64,000 bases of DNA from assembly GCA_964387285.1 (NCBI GenBank), contig CAYLWO010000015.1:1-64000 (forward strand), written 5' to 3'. Origin of the DNA: Anaerohabitans sp964387285 (GTDB lineage: Bacteria; Zhuqueibacterota; Zhuqueibacteria; Residuimicrobiales; Residuimicrobiaceae). The position numbers were made by a program, and so were the translations under genes. Numbering within the stretch: the stretch's first letter is position 1; each line of letters starts with the position of its first letter. The notes under the pieces were generated by a model. That model ran no database searches, was not told the origin of the DNA, and saw only the letters and a program-made list of their open reading frames with translations. Positions 41,327 to 50,903 of this stretch are shown in pieces.

Positions 41327-41449
41327 TATGAGTGCCGCCGAAAGTGATGTTTTCAATTTGCGGAAGAATGGTTTCCTGTTGAATTTTATATGAAATGTTG
41401 TAACTTGTAATTTGCAAAATCTCTTCGGGCATATTCTATCCAGGTCGAC

Positions 41450-44400
41450 ATGCTGAGAAAATGGTTATTTTTTTTCGTATTGATCTTGTCCGCCGTAAAC
41501 GGATTTTCCGTACAGTCCGACAATTTCCGGATTATTGAGAAAAGCAGCGAGGCCATGCTCATCGAATGGCAGGCGCCTGAACTGGTATGGGAAAACGTCG
41601 TTCTGAATGGCGCTTCATTCCTGCGTCCGCACATGGGGACTCTGCTGTTGAATCAGGATGCGGACAAACCCGGATTGCCGTTGGACGCCTTTTGTCTGGA
41701 TGTGCCGCCGGGCTTGCACGCCCGGGTCCTGGCGCTCGATTCGGTCTATACCGAGCAGACCATCGCTCATGCGCCGCTGCCGGGGCGCGTTACCGACGCT
41801 GACGCCGTCGTGAACTCGGTTCCCGGCTACTATCCCAACTGTTTTATCCGCCAGGAAACCGGCAGCATCAAGGGACAAAACCGCTTGCGCATCCAGATCA
41901 CGCCGATTCAATATAACGAACTGGGACAACGGATGCGTGTTCTTTCCTACGCACGTTTGCAAATTGTTTTTGCAGCGCAAACAGGTTTGCGCAAAACAGC
42001 AGCTCACGCTCCCATTTGGCAGCCGGACGCCGGCCGCAGCGTCAAGCTGGCGTTGGTGGATTCCGGCCTGTATGAGATCAGCGGAACAGCCCTGCAAACA
42101 GCCGGCGTTTACCTCGCCAATATTAATCCGGATGAATTAAAACTCTATTATCAAGGTCAGGAGCAACCATTATCCGTGCTCTCTGATCAAGCGGGTCGCT
42201 TGTCAACAGGCGACCGGATACGGTTTTATGCTGAGCGACGTCATGGCGATGCGGAATATTTTAACGCCTATTCTGATACAAATATCTACTGGTTGACCTG
42301 GATGCCAGGTCCGGGCCTTCGGTACAGACCGGAACCGGCCGACACCTCAGCCATTTTGCTGGATCACTTACCCGGGCATCTGCATCTGGAAAAAGACGTG
42401 GCTTATTATTCCGGCGATACGGATACGGACATTCATGATACGGAAAAGGTCTCCGGCGAAGGGTGGGTGTGGAATATCATCAACCGCAACGGCTCTTTTT
42501 CCTTTTCTTTCGATCTGCTCAATGCGTATGAATATCAGGATTCTGTAAGTGTACGGCTGCGGCTGCGCGGCACAACCCTGGATAGCCATACCCCGGATCA
42601 TCATGTGCAGATTTATCTCAATCAAACCAAGGTTAAAGACTTTTATTTCAGCGACCGCGAGGAAGTACAGCCGGTGTTCAAAGTTCCCGCTGCTTTGCTG
42701 AAAGCGCGCGACAACTCTATGGAAATTCGTTCGCTGGCTGATACCGAAGCGGAGCGATCCCAGTTCTATCTGGACTGGGTGGATTTATATTTTCAGCAGC
42801 GTTGCAGCGCCATAAACGCAAGTTATTTGTATGATGGCGCTGATGTGGACCCTGCGCAGGCCCTGTTTGTGGATGGATTCGCAACGCCCGCCATTTCCGT
42901 GTGGGATCTGGATAACGGCTACACCCTTACCGGTGCACAAACCGGCGCCTTTTTTCGCGCTGCCGTGCAGGTGCGTTCTGCCGGATTGGTGGACGGCAAC
43001 CAGGCGCTTTTTTTTCTGAACAGTGAAGAAATTTATCGCGGTAATCGCGGCCATAACCTGGTCGCATTGGATGGCGTCACAGGCCAGGTTTTGGTCAAGC
43101 GCAATTTTGACACCTATGGTTCGCAGGCGCAGTCCGACAGCCTGGCGGCATTTTTGCAGCGGTTGCCGAATCAGACCATTGTCCTGCTCGCCGTAGCGGA
43201 TGACGGGTCGTCCAGTTTGACCGCGAATGCGAAAAATGCAATTATTGCTTTGGGCGGCAGCAACGCGGGGCAACTGAAATTTCGCGACAGCTATGCGCTC
43301 ATCGCGCGCAAGGGTGGATCTGCGGATCAGGCGATTGAGATGTGGAGATCGCAAGGTCAGGGAGCGGCCCGCGCTGATGCGGCGTTCACTTTTACCGGAG
43401 CGAACCAATACGGCGTGCGGTTTTCACGCAGGCCCGGCAGTGCCGGGAGAACAGCTGTTTTCGATTCGACTGCCTATAAAACACCGCTGTCTATGACTGT
43501 TTATCAGGGTGAGGATTTGGCTTCCTCTGATCTGTCGGCAGATTATATCGTCATTACGCATGCACAATTTTTACCTGCCGCACAACAAATTGCCGCTTAT
43601 CGGCAATCACGGAACGGCATGCGCACACACATTGCTTTAATCGATGACATCTATGATTCTTTTTCTTACGGTTTGAAAAGTCCGCATGCGATAAAAGAAT
43701 TTTTACGTTATGCCTGGCAGAACTGGGTGCGGCCGGCGCCGGCCTATGTCCTGCTCATCGGCGATGCGTCTACGGATCCGAAATACCTTTACGGCAGACT
43801 GGGTCAGAATGATTTCGTGCCCACTTATGGCAATCCGGTGAGCGATCTGTGGTTTGTTTGTCTGGACGACAGCGCGGATTATCTTCCCGAGATGTCCATC
43901 GGCCGCTGGCCGGTGGAAACCCTGGCGCAGGCTGAGGCGGCGGTGCAAAAGACAGTCGAATACGAGAGCACGCCGTCGGCAGAATGGAAAAAAGAATTTT
44001 TATTCATCAGCGGCGGATTTACCTATCTGGAACAGTCCTCTTTTCGCGGCCAGTCCAATAACCTGCATAATGATTTTGTCAAACCGGCGCCGTTATGCGG
44101 TCACAGTGAGATGATCCAAAAAACTTCATTGGATTTTCGCGAGGGCGAGAATCGTCCGGAGATTATGGCGGCGTTGAACAGCGGCAAGGTGTGGACCAAT
44201 TTTATCGGCCATGCCGCCAGCCGTACCTGGGATATGATGTTTCACAATGCGGATATCGATCTGCTGGATAATGCGCCGCGTTACTCCTTTATAACCTCCA
44301 TGACCTGTCACACCGGTCGCTTTGCCCAGCCGGATCAGGTCAGTTTCGGTGAAAACTTTATACTGGCGCCGGGCCGCGGCGCCATCGCCTTTCTGGGCAC

Positions 44401-47083
44401 CTCCGGCTGGGGATATACCTATGAAGATTACCTGTTTTTGCGCAGGTTGTTTCCGGCAGCCGCAAAAGATACCGTGCGGATTATCGGCCGCATTGTCGAT
44501 CAGGCCAAGTCCGCGCTTTGGGATGCCTATGGCAGCAGCCGAAACATCCGTGATATGGCTTTGCAGTACAATCTCCTGGGCGATCCGGCTGTCGCGCTGG
44601 CCCTGCCCACGCAACCGGATTTGGCGCTGACGCCGGACGATCTGCAAATCAGCCCGGAAAATCCCAGCGAGGCTGACTCGATTGCCACTGTCCGGCTGCG
44701 GATTCGCAATTACGGTCTGGCTACAGTGGACAGCATTCAAGTAACGCTGGCCTCACAGCATCCGGTTGTGGGGCGCACCGAAATCGCTTCCTTGCGTCGT
44801 CCAGCTATTGGACGTCGGGATTCGCTGACCGTGCAGTGGCCTTTGCGGCAAATGGCCGGCGCCGTAGGAGTGAAAGCACGCCTCGATGAGCTTAATGCTG
44901 TTGAGGAAGCGGATGAAAACAACAACGAACTGACTAAACAGGTTGCGGTGTTGTCCAGCCGTGTTGTGTTGATTGCCCCGCAGGACCACAGCGTATCGCC
45001 ATATAATCAGACTGTTTTAAAAATTCAGAATCCGCAGATCGGCGGATTTAATAACCAATTTTTTGAGTTTCAGATTGACACAACCTGCAGCTTTAACAGC
45101 AAGCTGCTGCAACGTTCCGGCCCTGTTTCATCCGGCATATTGGCCACATCGTGGTCATCCGGCATACTGCTGCCGGGACAAAATTATTGTTGGTCTGTGC
45201 ACAACCGGGTCGATGGCGCTGAACACTATTCCCTGTCCGGGCGATTCTATTCCGGTGGTGTTGCGGAATACGGCTGGCGGCAGGAGGCTGAACAGATGCC
45301 GGATAATCCGTTTCTGCAGCATGTCGAGGTCGAAGAGCATGAATTGCGTTTGCATAAACGCACTCTGCCGTTGTTGGTGCAATCCGCCGGTTTTACCGCC
45401 GGTCATTATGCCATCATTGACATGATGGGTGAACCGTTGATGACGACCGGTCGCGGTTATAATGTGGTGGTGATGGACCGTAAAACAGCCCGGGTCGTAA
45501 CGACACGGCGGTTCGATGTCTATGGCGATGCAACTGCAGCTACGGATATGGCGCAATTGTTGAATAGCCTGACCAGCGGTGAATTGGTGCTCATGGCAGT
45601 AAGCGACGACGGCGCGATTAATATGAATGAAACCGCTTTTGCGGCCCTTGAAGCGCTGGGCAGCACCCAGATCCGCAAGATGCAATTCCGCGATTCGTGG
45701 GCGTTTATCAGCTTTAGAGGCGCGACGCCGGGCGAGGTTAAAGAAAAATATATGCCCGGCAGCGGCAGCGCAATCCGCGAAGCGGTGGTCCAGGACACAC
45801 TGCGGCTGTTTAGTGAACAAGGTGAAATACATACCGCAGCCATCGGCCCGGTTAAACAGTGGGGCTTGCTGTCGATGAATGCGAGCGCCCCGGATTCCAC
45901 TCAAATAGAGCTATCCGTGTGGGGGCGAAACTCATCCACAGGCAACATCGATACGTTGTTGTCCCGGTCAATGCTTATGTCGGTTGATCTGGCCGACGTG
46001 CCGGCGGATCGTTATCCGACACTGCAACTCGGTGCACGACTGCAAACCAAAGACGGACATGTAACACCGGTGCTGCATGACTGGCAGATGCAGTTTCTGC
46101 CGGCGCCGGACCTGGCTGTTGGTCCTGCTGTTTTTAAACAGAGCCGGGATTCTCTTTTGATCGGCGGTACATTGTCGCTTGAATTATCTCTATACAATAT
46201 CGGCACACAGCCGGCTGACAGCTGCCTGATCTCATTTCAAGAATCTGATCCTATCATCGGCTACCGTACGTTTGCTGTTGTACGCCGAACCGTGCCGCTG
46301 GCGCCGGACAGCTCCTGGATTGTGCGACAAACCTGGACCGCCTCAGGAAAAGCGGGCATGCGTCAGTTACTCATCAGCGTGGATCCGCTGCATCATATCA
46401 ATGAAGTGATAGAAACCAATAATACGATCACCACCAACGTACGCGTACTGGCCGATACGGTCAAACCGGATATCCTCGTGACCTTTGATGCGCGGGAGAT
46501 TATCAGTGGGGATCTGGTGGCCAGTCAGCCTCGTATTTTAATCTCGTTACGGGACAACAGCCCCCAAGCGTTGCAGGACAGCTCCCGGGTTTCCCTGTGG
46601 CTGGACGGCAAACGTATTTTTTTCGGCAACAACAGCGCGATTTTGCAATGGCAGCCGGCGCCGGTCGGCGTGTCTGCTTTGCTGGAATATACGCCGACGC
46701 TCAGGGACGGCGATCACTATTTCGAAGTAATTGTCAAAGATCCGAGCGGCAATACCAGTACGCGCCATGAAGAATTTACTGTGGAAGCGGATCTTAAAAT
46801 CATGCAGTTGTTGAATTATCCCAATCCCTTTTCTGATCATACCGATATCACCTTTATGCTGACCCAGCCGGCGCAAATTTCCATAAAAATATTCACCGTG
46901 GCTGGTCGCATGATCCGCGAATTGGCCGACGATGTCAGCGCCGCCGGATTCATCATCATTCCCTGGGACGGCCGTGACGCGGACGGCGACAGGCTCGCGA
47001 ACGGCGTTTATCTCTACAAGGTCGTCGCACGTATTGACAATGAAAAAGTCGAAGAAATCGGCAAAGCGCTGGTCATCAGATAG
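41450..47083 (+). CDS. Giant C25 (gingipain-family) peptidase with two ILEI/FAM3-like domains and T9SS sorting domain
   Basis: An 1877-residue secreted protein. After a signal peptide (WLFFFVLILSAVNGF) a PorU/C25-type N-terminal region runs to about 520. An ILEI/FAM3-like domain follows (about 533-620: GHNLVALDGVTGQVLVKRNF, DDGSSSLTANAKNAI, LKFRDSYALIA). The C25 caspase-fold core (about 690-1060) has YVLLIGDASTDPKYL, His921 (IGHAAS) and Cys953 (MTCHTG), the gingipain dyad at the right spacing. Then come a CARDB-like module (about 1065-1170), a second ILEI-like domain (about 1334-1430), a second CARDB (about 1553-1665), an Ig-like stretch and a sorting domain (NYPNPFSD, FTVAGRMIREL, WDGRDADG). 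It may be a T9SS sortase (PorU-like) or a secreted cysteine protease. Confidence 0.88.
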   Translation: MLRKWLFFFVLILSAVNGFSVQSDNFRIIEKSSEAMLIEWQAPELVWENVVLNGASFLRPHMGTLLLNQDADKPGLPLDAFCLDVPPGLHARVLALDSVYTEQTIAHAPLPGRVTDADAVVNSVPGYYPNCFIRQETGSIKGQNRLRIQITPIQYNELGQRMRVLSYARLQIVFAAQTGLRKTAAHAPIWQPDAGRSVKLALVDSGLYEISGTALQTAGVYLANINPDELKLYYQGQEQPLSVLSDQAGRLSTGDRIRFYAERRHGDAEYFNAYSDTNIYWLTWMPGPGLRYRPEPADTSAILLDHLPGHLHLEKDVAYYSGDTDTDIHDTEKVSGEGWVWNIINRNGSFSFSFDLLNAYEYQDSVSVRLRLRGTTLDSHTPDHHVQIYLNQTKVKDFYFSDREEVQPVFKVPAALLKARDNSMEIRSLADTEAERSQFYLDWVDLYFQQRCSAINASYLYDGADVDPAQALFVDGFATPAISVWDLDNGYTLTGAQTGAFFRAAVQVRSAGLVDGNQALFFLNSEEIYRGNRGHNLVALDGVTGQVLVKRNFDTYGSQAQSDSLAAFLQRLPNQTIVLLAVADDGSSSLTANAKNAIIALGGSNAGQLKFRDSYALIARKGGSADQAIEMWRSQGQGAARADAAFTFTGANQYGVRFSRRPGSAGRTAVFDSTAYKTPLSMTVYQGEDLASSDLSADYIVITHAQFLPAAQQIAAYRQSRNGMRTHIALIDDIYDSFSYGLKSPHAIKEFLRYAWQNWVRPAPAYVLLIGDASTDPKYLYGRLGQNDFVPTYGNPVSDLWFVCLDDSADYLPEMSIGRWPVETLAQAEAAVQKTVEYESTPSAEWKKEFLFISGGFTYLEQSSFRGQSNNLHNDFVKPAPLCGHSEMIQKTSLDFREGENRPEIMAALNSGKVWTNFIGHAASRTWDMMFHNADIDLLDNAPRYSFITSMTCHTGRFAQPDQVSFGENFILAPGRGAIAFLGTSGWGYTYEDYLFLRRLFPAAAKDTVRIIGRIVDQAKSALWDAYGSSRNIRDMALQYNLLGDPAVALALPTQPDLALTPDDLQISPENPSEADSIATVRLRIRNYGLATVDSIQVTLASQHPVVGRTEIASLRRPAIGRRDSLTVQWPLRQMAGAVGVKARLDELNAVEEADENNNELTKQVAVLSSRVVLIAPQDHSVSPYNQTVLKIQNPQIGGFNNQFFEFQIDTTCSFNSKLLQRSGPVSSGILATSWSSGILLPGQNYCWSVHNRVDGAEHYSLSGRFYSGGVAEYGWRQEAEQMPDNPFLQHVEVEEHELRLHKRTLPLLVQSAGFTAGHYAIIDMMGEPLMTTGRGYNVVVMDRKTARVVTTRRFDVYGDATAATDMAQLLNSLTSGELVLMAVSDDGAINMNETAFAALEALGSTQIRKMQFRDSWAFISFRGATPGEVKEKYMPGSGSAIREAVVQDTLRLFSEQGEIHTAAIGPVKQWGLLSMNASAPDSTQIELSVWGRNSSTGNIDTLLSRSMLMSVDLADVPADRYPTLQLGARLQTKDGHVTPVLHDWQMQFLPAPDLAVGPAVFKQSRDSLLIGGTLSLELSLYNIGTQPADSCLISFQESDPIIGYRTFAVVRRTVPLAPDSSWIVRQTWTASGKAGMRQLLISVDPLHHINEVIETNNTITTNVRVLADTVKPDILVTFDAREIISGDLVASQPRILISLRDNSPQALQDSSRVSLWLDGKRIFFGNNSAILQWQPAPVGVSALLEYTPTLRDGDHYFEVIVKDPSGNTSTRHEEFTVEADLKIMQLLNYPNPFSDHTDITFMLTQPAQISIKIFTVAGRMIRELADDVSAAGFIIIPWDGRDADGDRLANGVYLYKVVARIDNEKVEEIGKALVIR

Positions 47084-47124
47084 AAAATTGAATTGAATAA
47101 TTGGATAATAATTGTTAATTTTAA

Positions 47125-47202
47125 TCTTGCGAAGGTCGGCTTTATAATGTTATATGGAATAGGAATTTCCATCTCGCGTTGCTGACCAGACCTTCGCAAG
47201 GT
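47125..47202. repeat. Long-form CCTTGCGAAGG element (copy 7)
   Basis: CTTGCGAAGGTC (47126-47137) and GACCTTCGCAAG (47189-47200) enclose about 51 bases. The right arm supplies AAGGTG eight bases before the next start codon, so the repeat probably provides its ribosome-binding site. Confidence 0.7.
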
Positions 47203-47211
47203 GCTCTGATA

Positions 47212-48435
47212 ATGAAGATTTTATACATCAGCCAATATTATCCGCCTGAGGTGGGCGCTACACAAAATCGGGCGCAAGAGATGGCTGCGTATTTGACGCA
47301 ACTGGGTCATAGCGTGACGGTGTTGACCGAGTTTCCAAATCATCCCAAGGGCGTCATCGGCCCGGCATGGCGGCATCATGGCTGGCGCCATATCGAAGAG
47401 CGGGATGGCATGCGCGTCATTCGCGTCTGGGTCTTTGCCCGGCAGCGTAAAAATTTTTGCACCCGGCTGGGTCTTTATCTCAGTTTTATGTGCCATGCGG
47501 CCCTGGCCGGAACCTTGATGCAAGGTCGCTATGATATAGTCTTGGCCACTTCGCCGCCGTATTTTGTCGGTGTGACCGGATTGTGGCTGAGTTGGATCAA
47601 AAAGGCCCGCTTTGTTTACGAGGTGCGTGATCTCTGGCTGCGTTCGGCCGTTGAACTGGGTGAAGTGAAAAATCCGCGCATCATTGCCTGGGCCGATCGA
47701 CTGGAAAATTGCTACTACCGCAAAGCAGCGGCTATTGTGACGGTAACGGCCGGGATCTATGATGAAATTGCCGCAAAAGGATTCGCCGATAAACTGCGAC
47801 TGATTTATAACGGCGCCAATTGCAGCTTGATGTTTGATCGCGGAAATGCCAGGCGACAGGAAATGGGCTGGGGCGATCGTTTTATTGTTTTATACGCCGG
47901 CGTTATGGGCATTGCCCAGGGCCTGGAAAATATCTGTCTGGCCATTCAGCATTTGCAGCGGTACAGGGATATTCATTTTGTTTTTATCGGTGAAGGTCCG
48001 GCGAAACCGGATATCCGGCAGTTGCAAACCAGTCTAGGTTTGCGGAATCTGACCCTGATGGATGAGATTGACCGGGAGCAGATTGCCGACTATATTTCCG
48101 CGGCTGATTGTTGTCTGGCGCCGTTGAAGAAACGGGAGATTTTTCGCAAGGCTCTGCCTTCCAAAGTATTCGATTATATGGCCTGCAGCCGACCGGTGCT
48201 GCTCGGCGTGGATGGCGAAGCGCGCCTGATGTTGGAAAAAGCCGGGGCCGGTCTCTATGTGGAACCGGAGAACAATGAAGAGTTGGAGAAAGCGATTCTT
48301 ACCTTGAGAGCAGATCCCGTTTTATGCCGGAAAATGGGCACAGCGGGCCGCGCTTTTGTGGAAAAAAATTTTTCCAGGCAACAGGCGGCGATCAAGTTGG
48401 AAGAGACGCTCAAGATGGCGTGTGCAAAAAAATAA
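47212..48435 (+). CDS. Glycosyltransferase family 4 (WbuB/fucosaminyltransferase-like)
   Basis: A 407-residue group 1 glycosyltransferase. The opening KILYISQYYPPEVGATQNRAQEMAAYL and VLTEFPNHPKGVI, with ATSPPYFVGVTGLWL and FVYEVRDLWLRSAVELG, mark the WbuB-like subgroup. The C-terminal domain has VLYAGVMGIAQGLENI, FIGEGPAKPDI, AADCCLAPLKKREIFRKALPSKVFDYMACSRPVL and GAGLYVEPEN. The ATG at 47212 is preferred to an in-frame start at 47179 that falls inside the repeat; AAGGTG from the repeat lies eight bases upstream. The next gene lies beyond a 173-base repeat region. Confidence 0.9.
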   Translation: MKILYISQYYPPEVGATQNRAQEMAAYLTQLGHSVTVLTEFPNHPKGVIGPAWRHHGWRHIEERDGMRVIRVWVFARQRKNFCTRLGLYLSFMCHAALAGTLMQGRYDIVLATSPPYFVGVTGLWLSWIKKARFVYEVRDLWLRSAVELGEVKNPRIIAWADRLENCYYRKAAAIVTVTAGIYDEIAAKGFADKLRLIYNGANCSLMFDRGNARRQEMGWGDRFIVLYAGVMGIAQGLENICLAIQHLQRYRDIHFVFIGEGPAKPDIRQLQTSLGLRNLTLMDEIDREQIADYISAADCCLAPLKKREIFRKALPSKVFDYMACSRPVLLGVDGEARLMLEKAGAGLYVEPENNEELEKAILTLRADPVLCRKMGTAGRAFVEKNFSRQQAAIKLEETLKMACAKK

Positions 48436-48494
48436 TAACCTTATATTTTTTCATAAGCATGTCGTTGAGGTTATCCAAAAAGCGACTTTAATAA

Positions 48495-48577
48495 GTAGTT
48501 CTTTCCGCCTAAAGACGGAACTACATGCAAAAGGTTCTTTCAAGGAACCTTGCGAAGGTTTTTAAACCTTCGCAAGG
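48495..48577. repeat. Nested palindromes including CCTTGCGAAGG element (copy 8)
   Basis: Three hairpins lie in a row: GTAGTTC with GAACTAC (48495-48524), AAGGTTC with GAACCTT (48531-48551), and CCTTGCGAAGGTTT (48548-48561) with AAACCTTCGCAAGG (48564-48577). They fill the 173-base gap before the second WecA-like gene and may end the upstream transcript. Confidence 0.72.
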
Positions 48578-48608
48578 GTGATACAATAAAAAAAACCGAG
48601 CAATTCCT

Positions 48609-49706
48609 ATGTGGCTATTACCGTATATCGTTCTTTTTATCCAGGCGTGGTCGATCTGCTGGCTGATCATTCCGGCCATCATGCGGCTGGCGCTCAAGTG
48701 GGACATCGTCGACAAGCCGGGTCATCGCAAAGTGCACCAGGCGGCCAAGCCGCTGTTGGGCGGCGTCGGCATCTTTGTAAGTTTTAATGTGACCATCCTC
48801 TTGGATATGTGGCTTTTTGTCTGGCTCGCATCCCATAATTTATTGCCTGAGTGGTTATCCGCCTGGTCCCGTGTGTTGGTTTATGTGCCCAAGGCCATGC
48901 CCAAATTGGTCATCATCCTGATCGGCGGGTTTTTGATGCACAGTTTGGGGTTGCTGGACGACATTTACAAGGAAAAATTGGGTTACAAGATCAAATTTAT
49001 CGCCCAGTTCTGCATCGCCCTGGGAGTTTCATTGCTAGGCATTACCGTCGATTTCATGCCGCACCCGCTGCTCAACCAGTTGGTAACCACGCTATGGATC
49101 GTCGGCATTTCCAACTCGTTCAATCTGCTTGACAATCTGGACGGATTAACCTCAGGCGTCGCCGTGATTTCCGGTCTCATTCTTGCCGGCGTGGGCATTT
49201 TGCAGGGACAGACTTTTTTCGCCTTTACACTGGTGACGTTGGCCGGCGCCAGTCTGGGCTTTCTGTTGCACAATTTCCATCCGGCTAAACTGTTCATGGG
49301 CGACAGCGGCAGTTTGTTTTTGGGTTACATGTTTGCCACGTTGACGGCAGTAGGCTCTTATGTCGTGCCAACCAGCCCGTCCCTCATGGCCGTGGTGTTG
49401 CCGATTCTCGTACTGAGCATTCCTTTGTATGACACTTTTTCCGTCATGTTTATCCGCAAACGCGAGGGCCGGCCGCTGTTCCTCGGCGATAAATGCCACT
49501 TTTCTCATCGCCTTCTGGACCTCGGGATGAGTCACCGCAGCACGGTCATATTCATCTATCTGGTATGTTTTTGCGTTGGCATCACCGCCGCGTTGTTGCC
49601 TTATCTGAACGTCTGGGGCAATGTCATCATCCTGTTGCAGGCTTTGGCCGTCTATTGTCTCATCACCATTCTGATGGTGGTGGCAAAAAATCTCAAGAAC
49701 AGATAG
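48609..49706 (+). CDS. Polyprenyl-phosphate sugar-1-phosphate transferase (WecA/MraY family), second copy
   Basis: A 365-residue multi-pass membrane enzyme. Family motifs: DKPGHRKVHQAAKPLLGGVGIF, LGLLDDIYKEKLGYKIKF (Asp pair), NSFNLLDNLDGLTSG, FMGDSGSLFLGY and the loop GDKCHFSHRLLDLGMSHR, where HFSH replaces the usual HIHH. It is clearly related to, but distinct from, the enzyme at 40268, so the locus encodes two initiating transferases. These may serve two different glycans or different sugar donors. The ligase/polymerase gene follows after 12 bases. Confidence 0.92.
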   Translation: MWLLPYIVLFIQAWSICWLIIPAIMRLALKWDIVDKPGHRKVHQAAKPLLGGVGIFVSFNVTILLDMWLFVWLASHNLLPEWLSAWSRVLVYVPKAMPKLVIILIGGFLMHSLGLLDDIYKEKLGYKIKFIAQFCIALGVSLLGITVDFMPHPLLNQLVTTLWIVGISNSFNLLDNLDGLTSGVAVISGLILAGVGILQGQTFFAFTLVTLAGASLGFLLHNFHPAKLFMGDSGSLFLGYMFATLTAVGSYVVPTSPSLMAVVLPILVLSIPLYDTFSVMFIRKREGRPLFLGDKCHFSHRLLDLGMSHRSTVIFIYLVCFCVGITAALLPYLNVWGNVIILLQALAVYCLITILMVVAKNLKNR

Positions 49707-49718
49707 CGGATCGGCGAC

Positions 49719-50903
49719 ATGAAAATTTTTGATATAAAAACTAATCCGTTTTTCATCTGTCTGTTTGTCGCCTTTTCACTGATATCCATCGCCGGCACGC
49801 AAATCAGCCTGACCCTGGTGGTGCTGTTATGGATTGGTCAGATGATACAGGAACGGAAATGGCTCATTGTTTCCACGCCAATGGATTACGCCTTTTTATT
49901 TCTTGTAATCGCCTTTATTTTGTCGACGATTTTTTCCGTGCAGCCTTTGGCCAGCCTGAAGAATTTAAAAAATCCTCTGTTATTCATCATCGTCTATGCC
50001 TTGACGGCCAATCTGCGTCAGGAGAAAAACATAGAGCGCAGCATTGTTGTTTTTATCGTGACCGCAACGCTGGTCTCGGGCATCAGCCTCGTTTCCACAC
50101 AGATCATGGCCGGCAAAAAGGTGATGGGTTTGCAATCCACCACCATGACCTGGGGCGCCATGTCGGTCCTTTTCAGCACCATGACGGTCGGTCAAATTCT
50201 GTTCGGCGAAGCAGGGAAAAAACGTTGGCTGTATATTCTGGCCCTGGCGATTCAACTGCCCGCTATGCTTTTCTCCTATGTGCGCGGCGCCTGGATCGGT
50301 TTTATGGCTGCCATGGTTTTTCTGATTGTCGTGAAAAATAAAAAAATGATTTTGCTTTTGGTTTTTTTAGCTGCCGGCATAGTGGCTGTTTCTCCGCATC
50401 AGTTGCAGCAGCGCATGCTCAATATTACCGATCTCAGCGTCGGCTCCACGCAGGTGCGGCTGACGCAATGGCGGCACTCCCTCGAGATATTCAAGGATCA
50501 TCCCGTCACCGGCGTTGGCTGGATCGATCTGGCCAAAATTCATAAAACCTATGCGCCGGCAGACGCTGATCTTTCTTCGCAGGTTTATACCATCGGCCAT
50601 TTTCACAGCAACTATGTGATGTTTTTGGTGTGCTTTGGATTGATCGGCCTTTGCAGCCTTTTCTATTTTTTATACAAATTGTTTACCGTGTTGTGGCGAT
50701 CATGGCGAACGGCAGCCGGCAAACTTGCTCCTTCGCTCTCCGCCTGGGTGATCGGCGCTCTGGCTGCCAGTCTGGGTTTTTGGATGAACGGTTTTTTTGA
50801 CTGGACGTTCGGCGATGCGGAACCGGTCAGCCTGTTGTGGGTGGTCCTGGGCCTGGCCTTCAGCATTGACCAGCAGGCGAAAAACATCAAGGAGGTTATG
50901 TGA
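49719..50903 (+). CDS. O-antigen ligase/polymerase family protein (Wzy_C)
   Basis: A 394-residue protein with about ten hydrophobic segments and the O-antigen ligase family layout. The large periplasmic loop carries VRLTQWRHSLEIFKDHPVTGVGWIDL and HFHSNYVMFLVCFGLIGL; the Arg-rich start and the His of HxHS are the conserved functional sites. It transfers polymerised glycan from polyprenyl diphosphate to an acceptor (lipid A core) or polymerises repeat units; the two roles cannot be told apart by sequence. A four-base overlap (GTGA) couples it to the epimerase gene. Confidence 0.85.
   Translation: MKIFDIKTNPFFICLFVAFSLISIAGTQISLTLVVLLWIGQMIQERKWLIVSTPMDYAFLFLVIAFILSTIFSVQPLASLKNLKNPLLFIIVYALTANLRQEKNIERSIVVFIVTATLVSGISLVSTQIMAGKKVMGLQSTTMTWGAMSVLFSTMTVGQILFGEAGKKRWLYILALAIQLPAMLFSYVRGAWIGFMAAMVFLIVVKNKKMILLLVFLAAGIVAVSPHQLQQRMLNITDLSVGSTQVRLTQWRHSLEIFKDHPVTGVGWIDLAKIHKTYAPADADLSSQVYTIGHFHSNYVMFLVCFGLIGLCSLFYFLYKLFTVLWRSWRTAAGKLAPSLSAWVIGALAASLGFWMNGFFDWTFGDAEPVSLLWVVLGLAFSIDQQAKNIKEVM

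Noticed and set aside
41450..47083. Calling the C25 protein PorU outright
   Set aside because: The core and N-terminal region resemble PorU, but the length (1877 residues) and the extra ILEI and CARDB modules are unlike the usual sortase, so only a family-level call is made.
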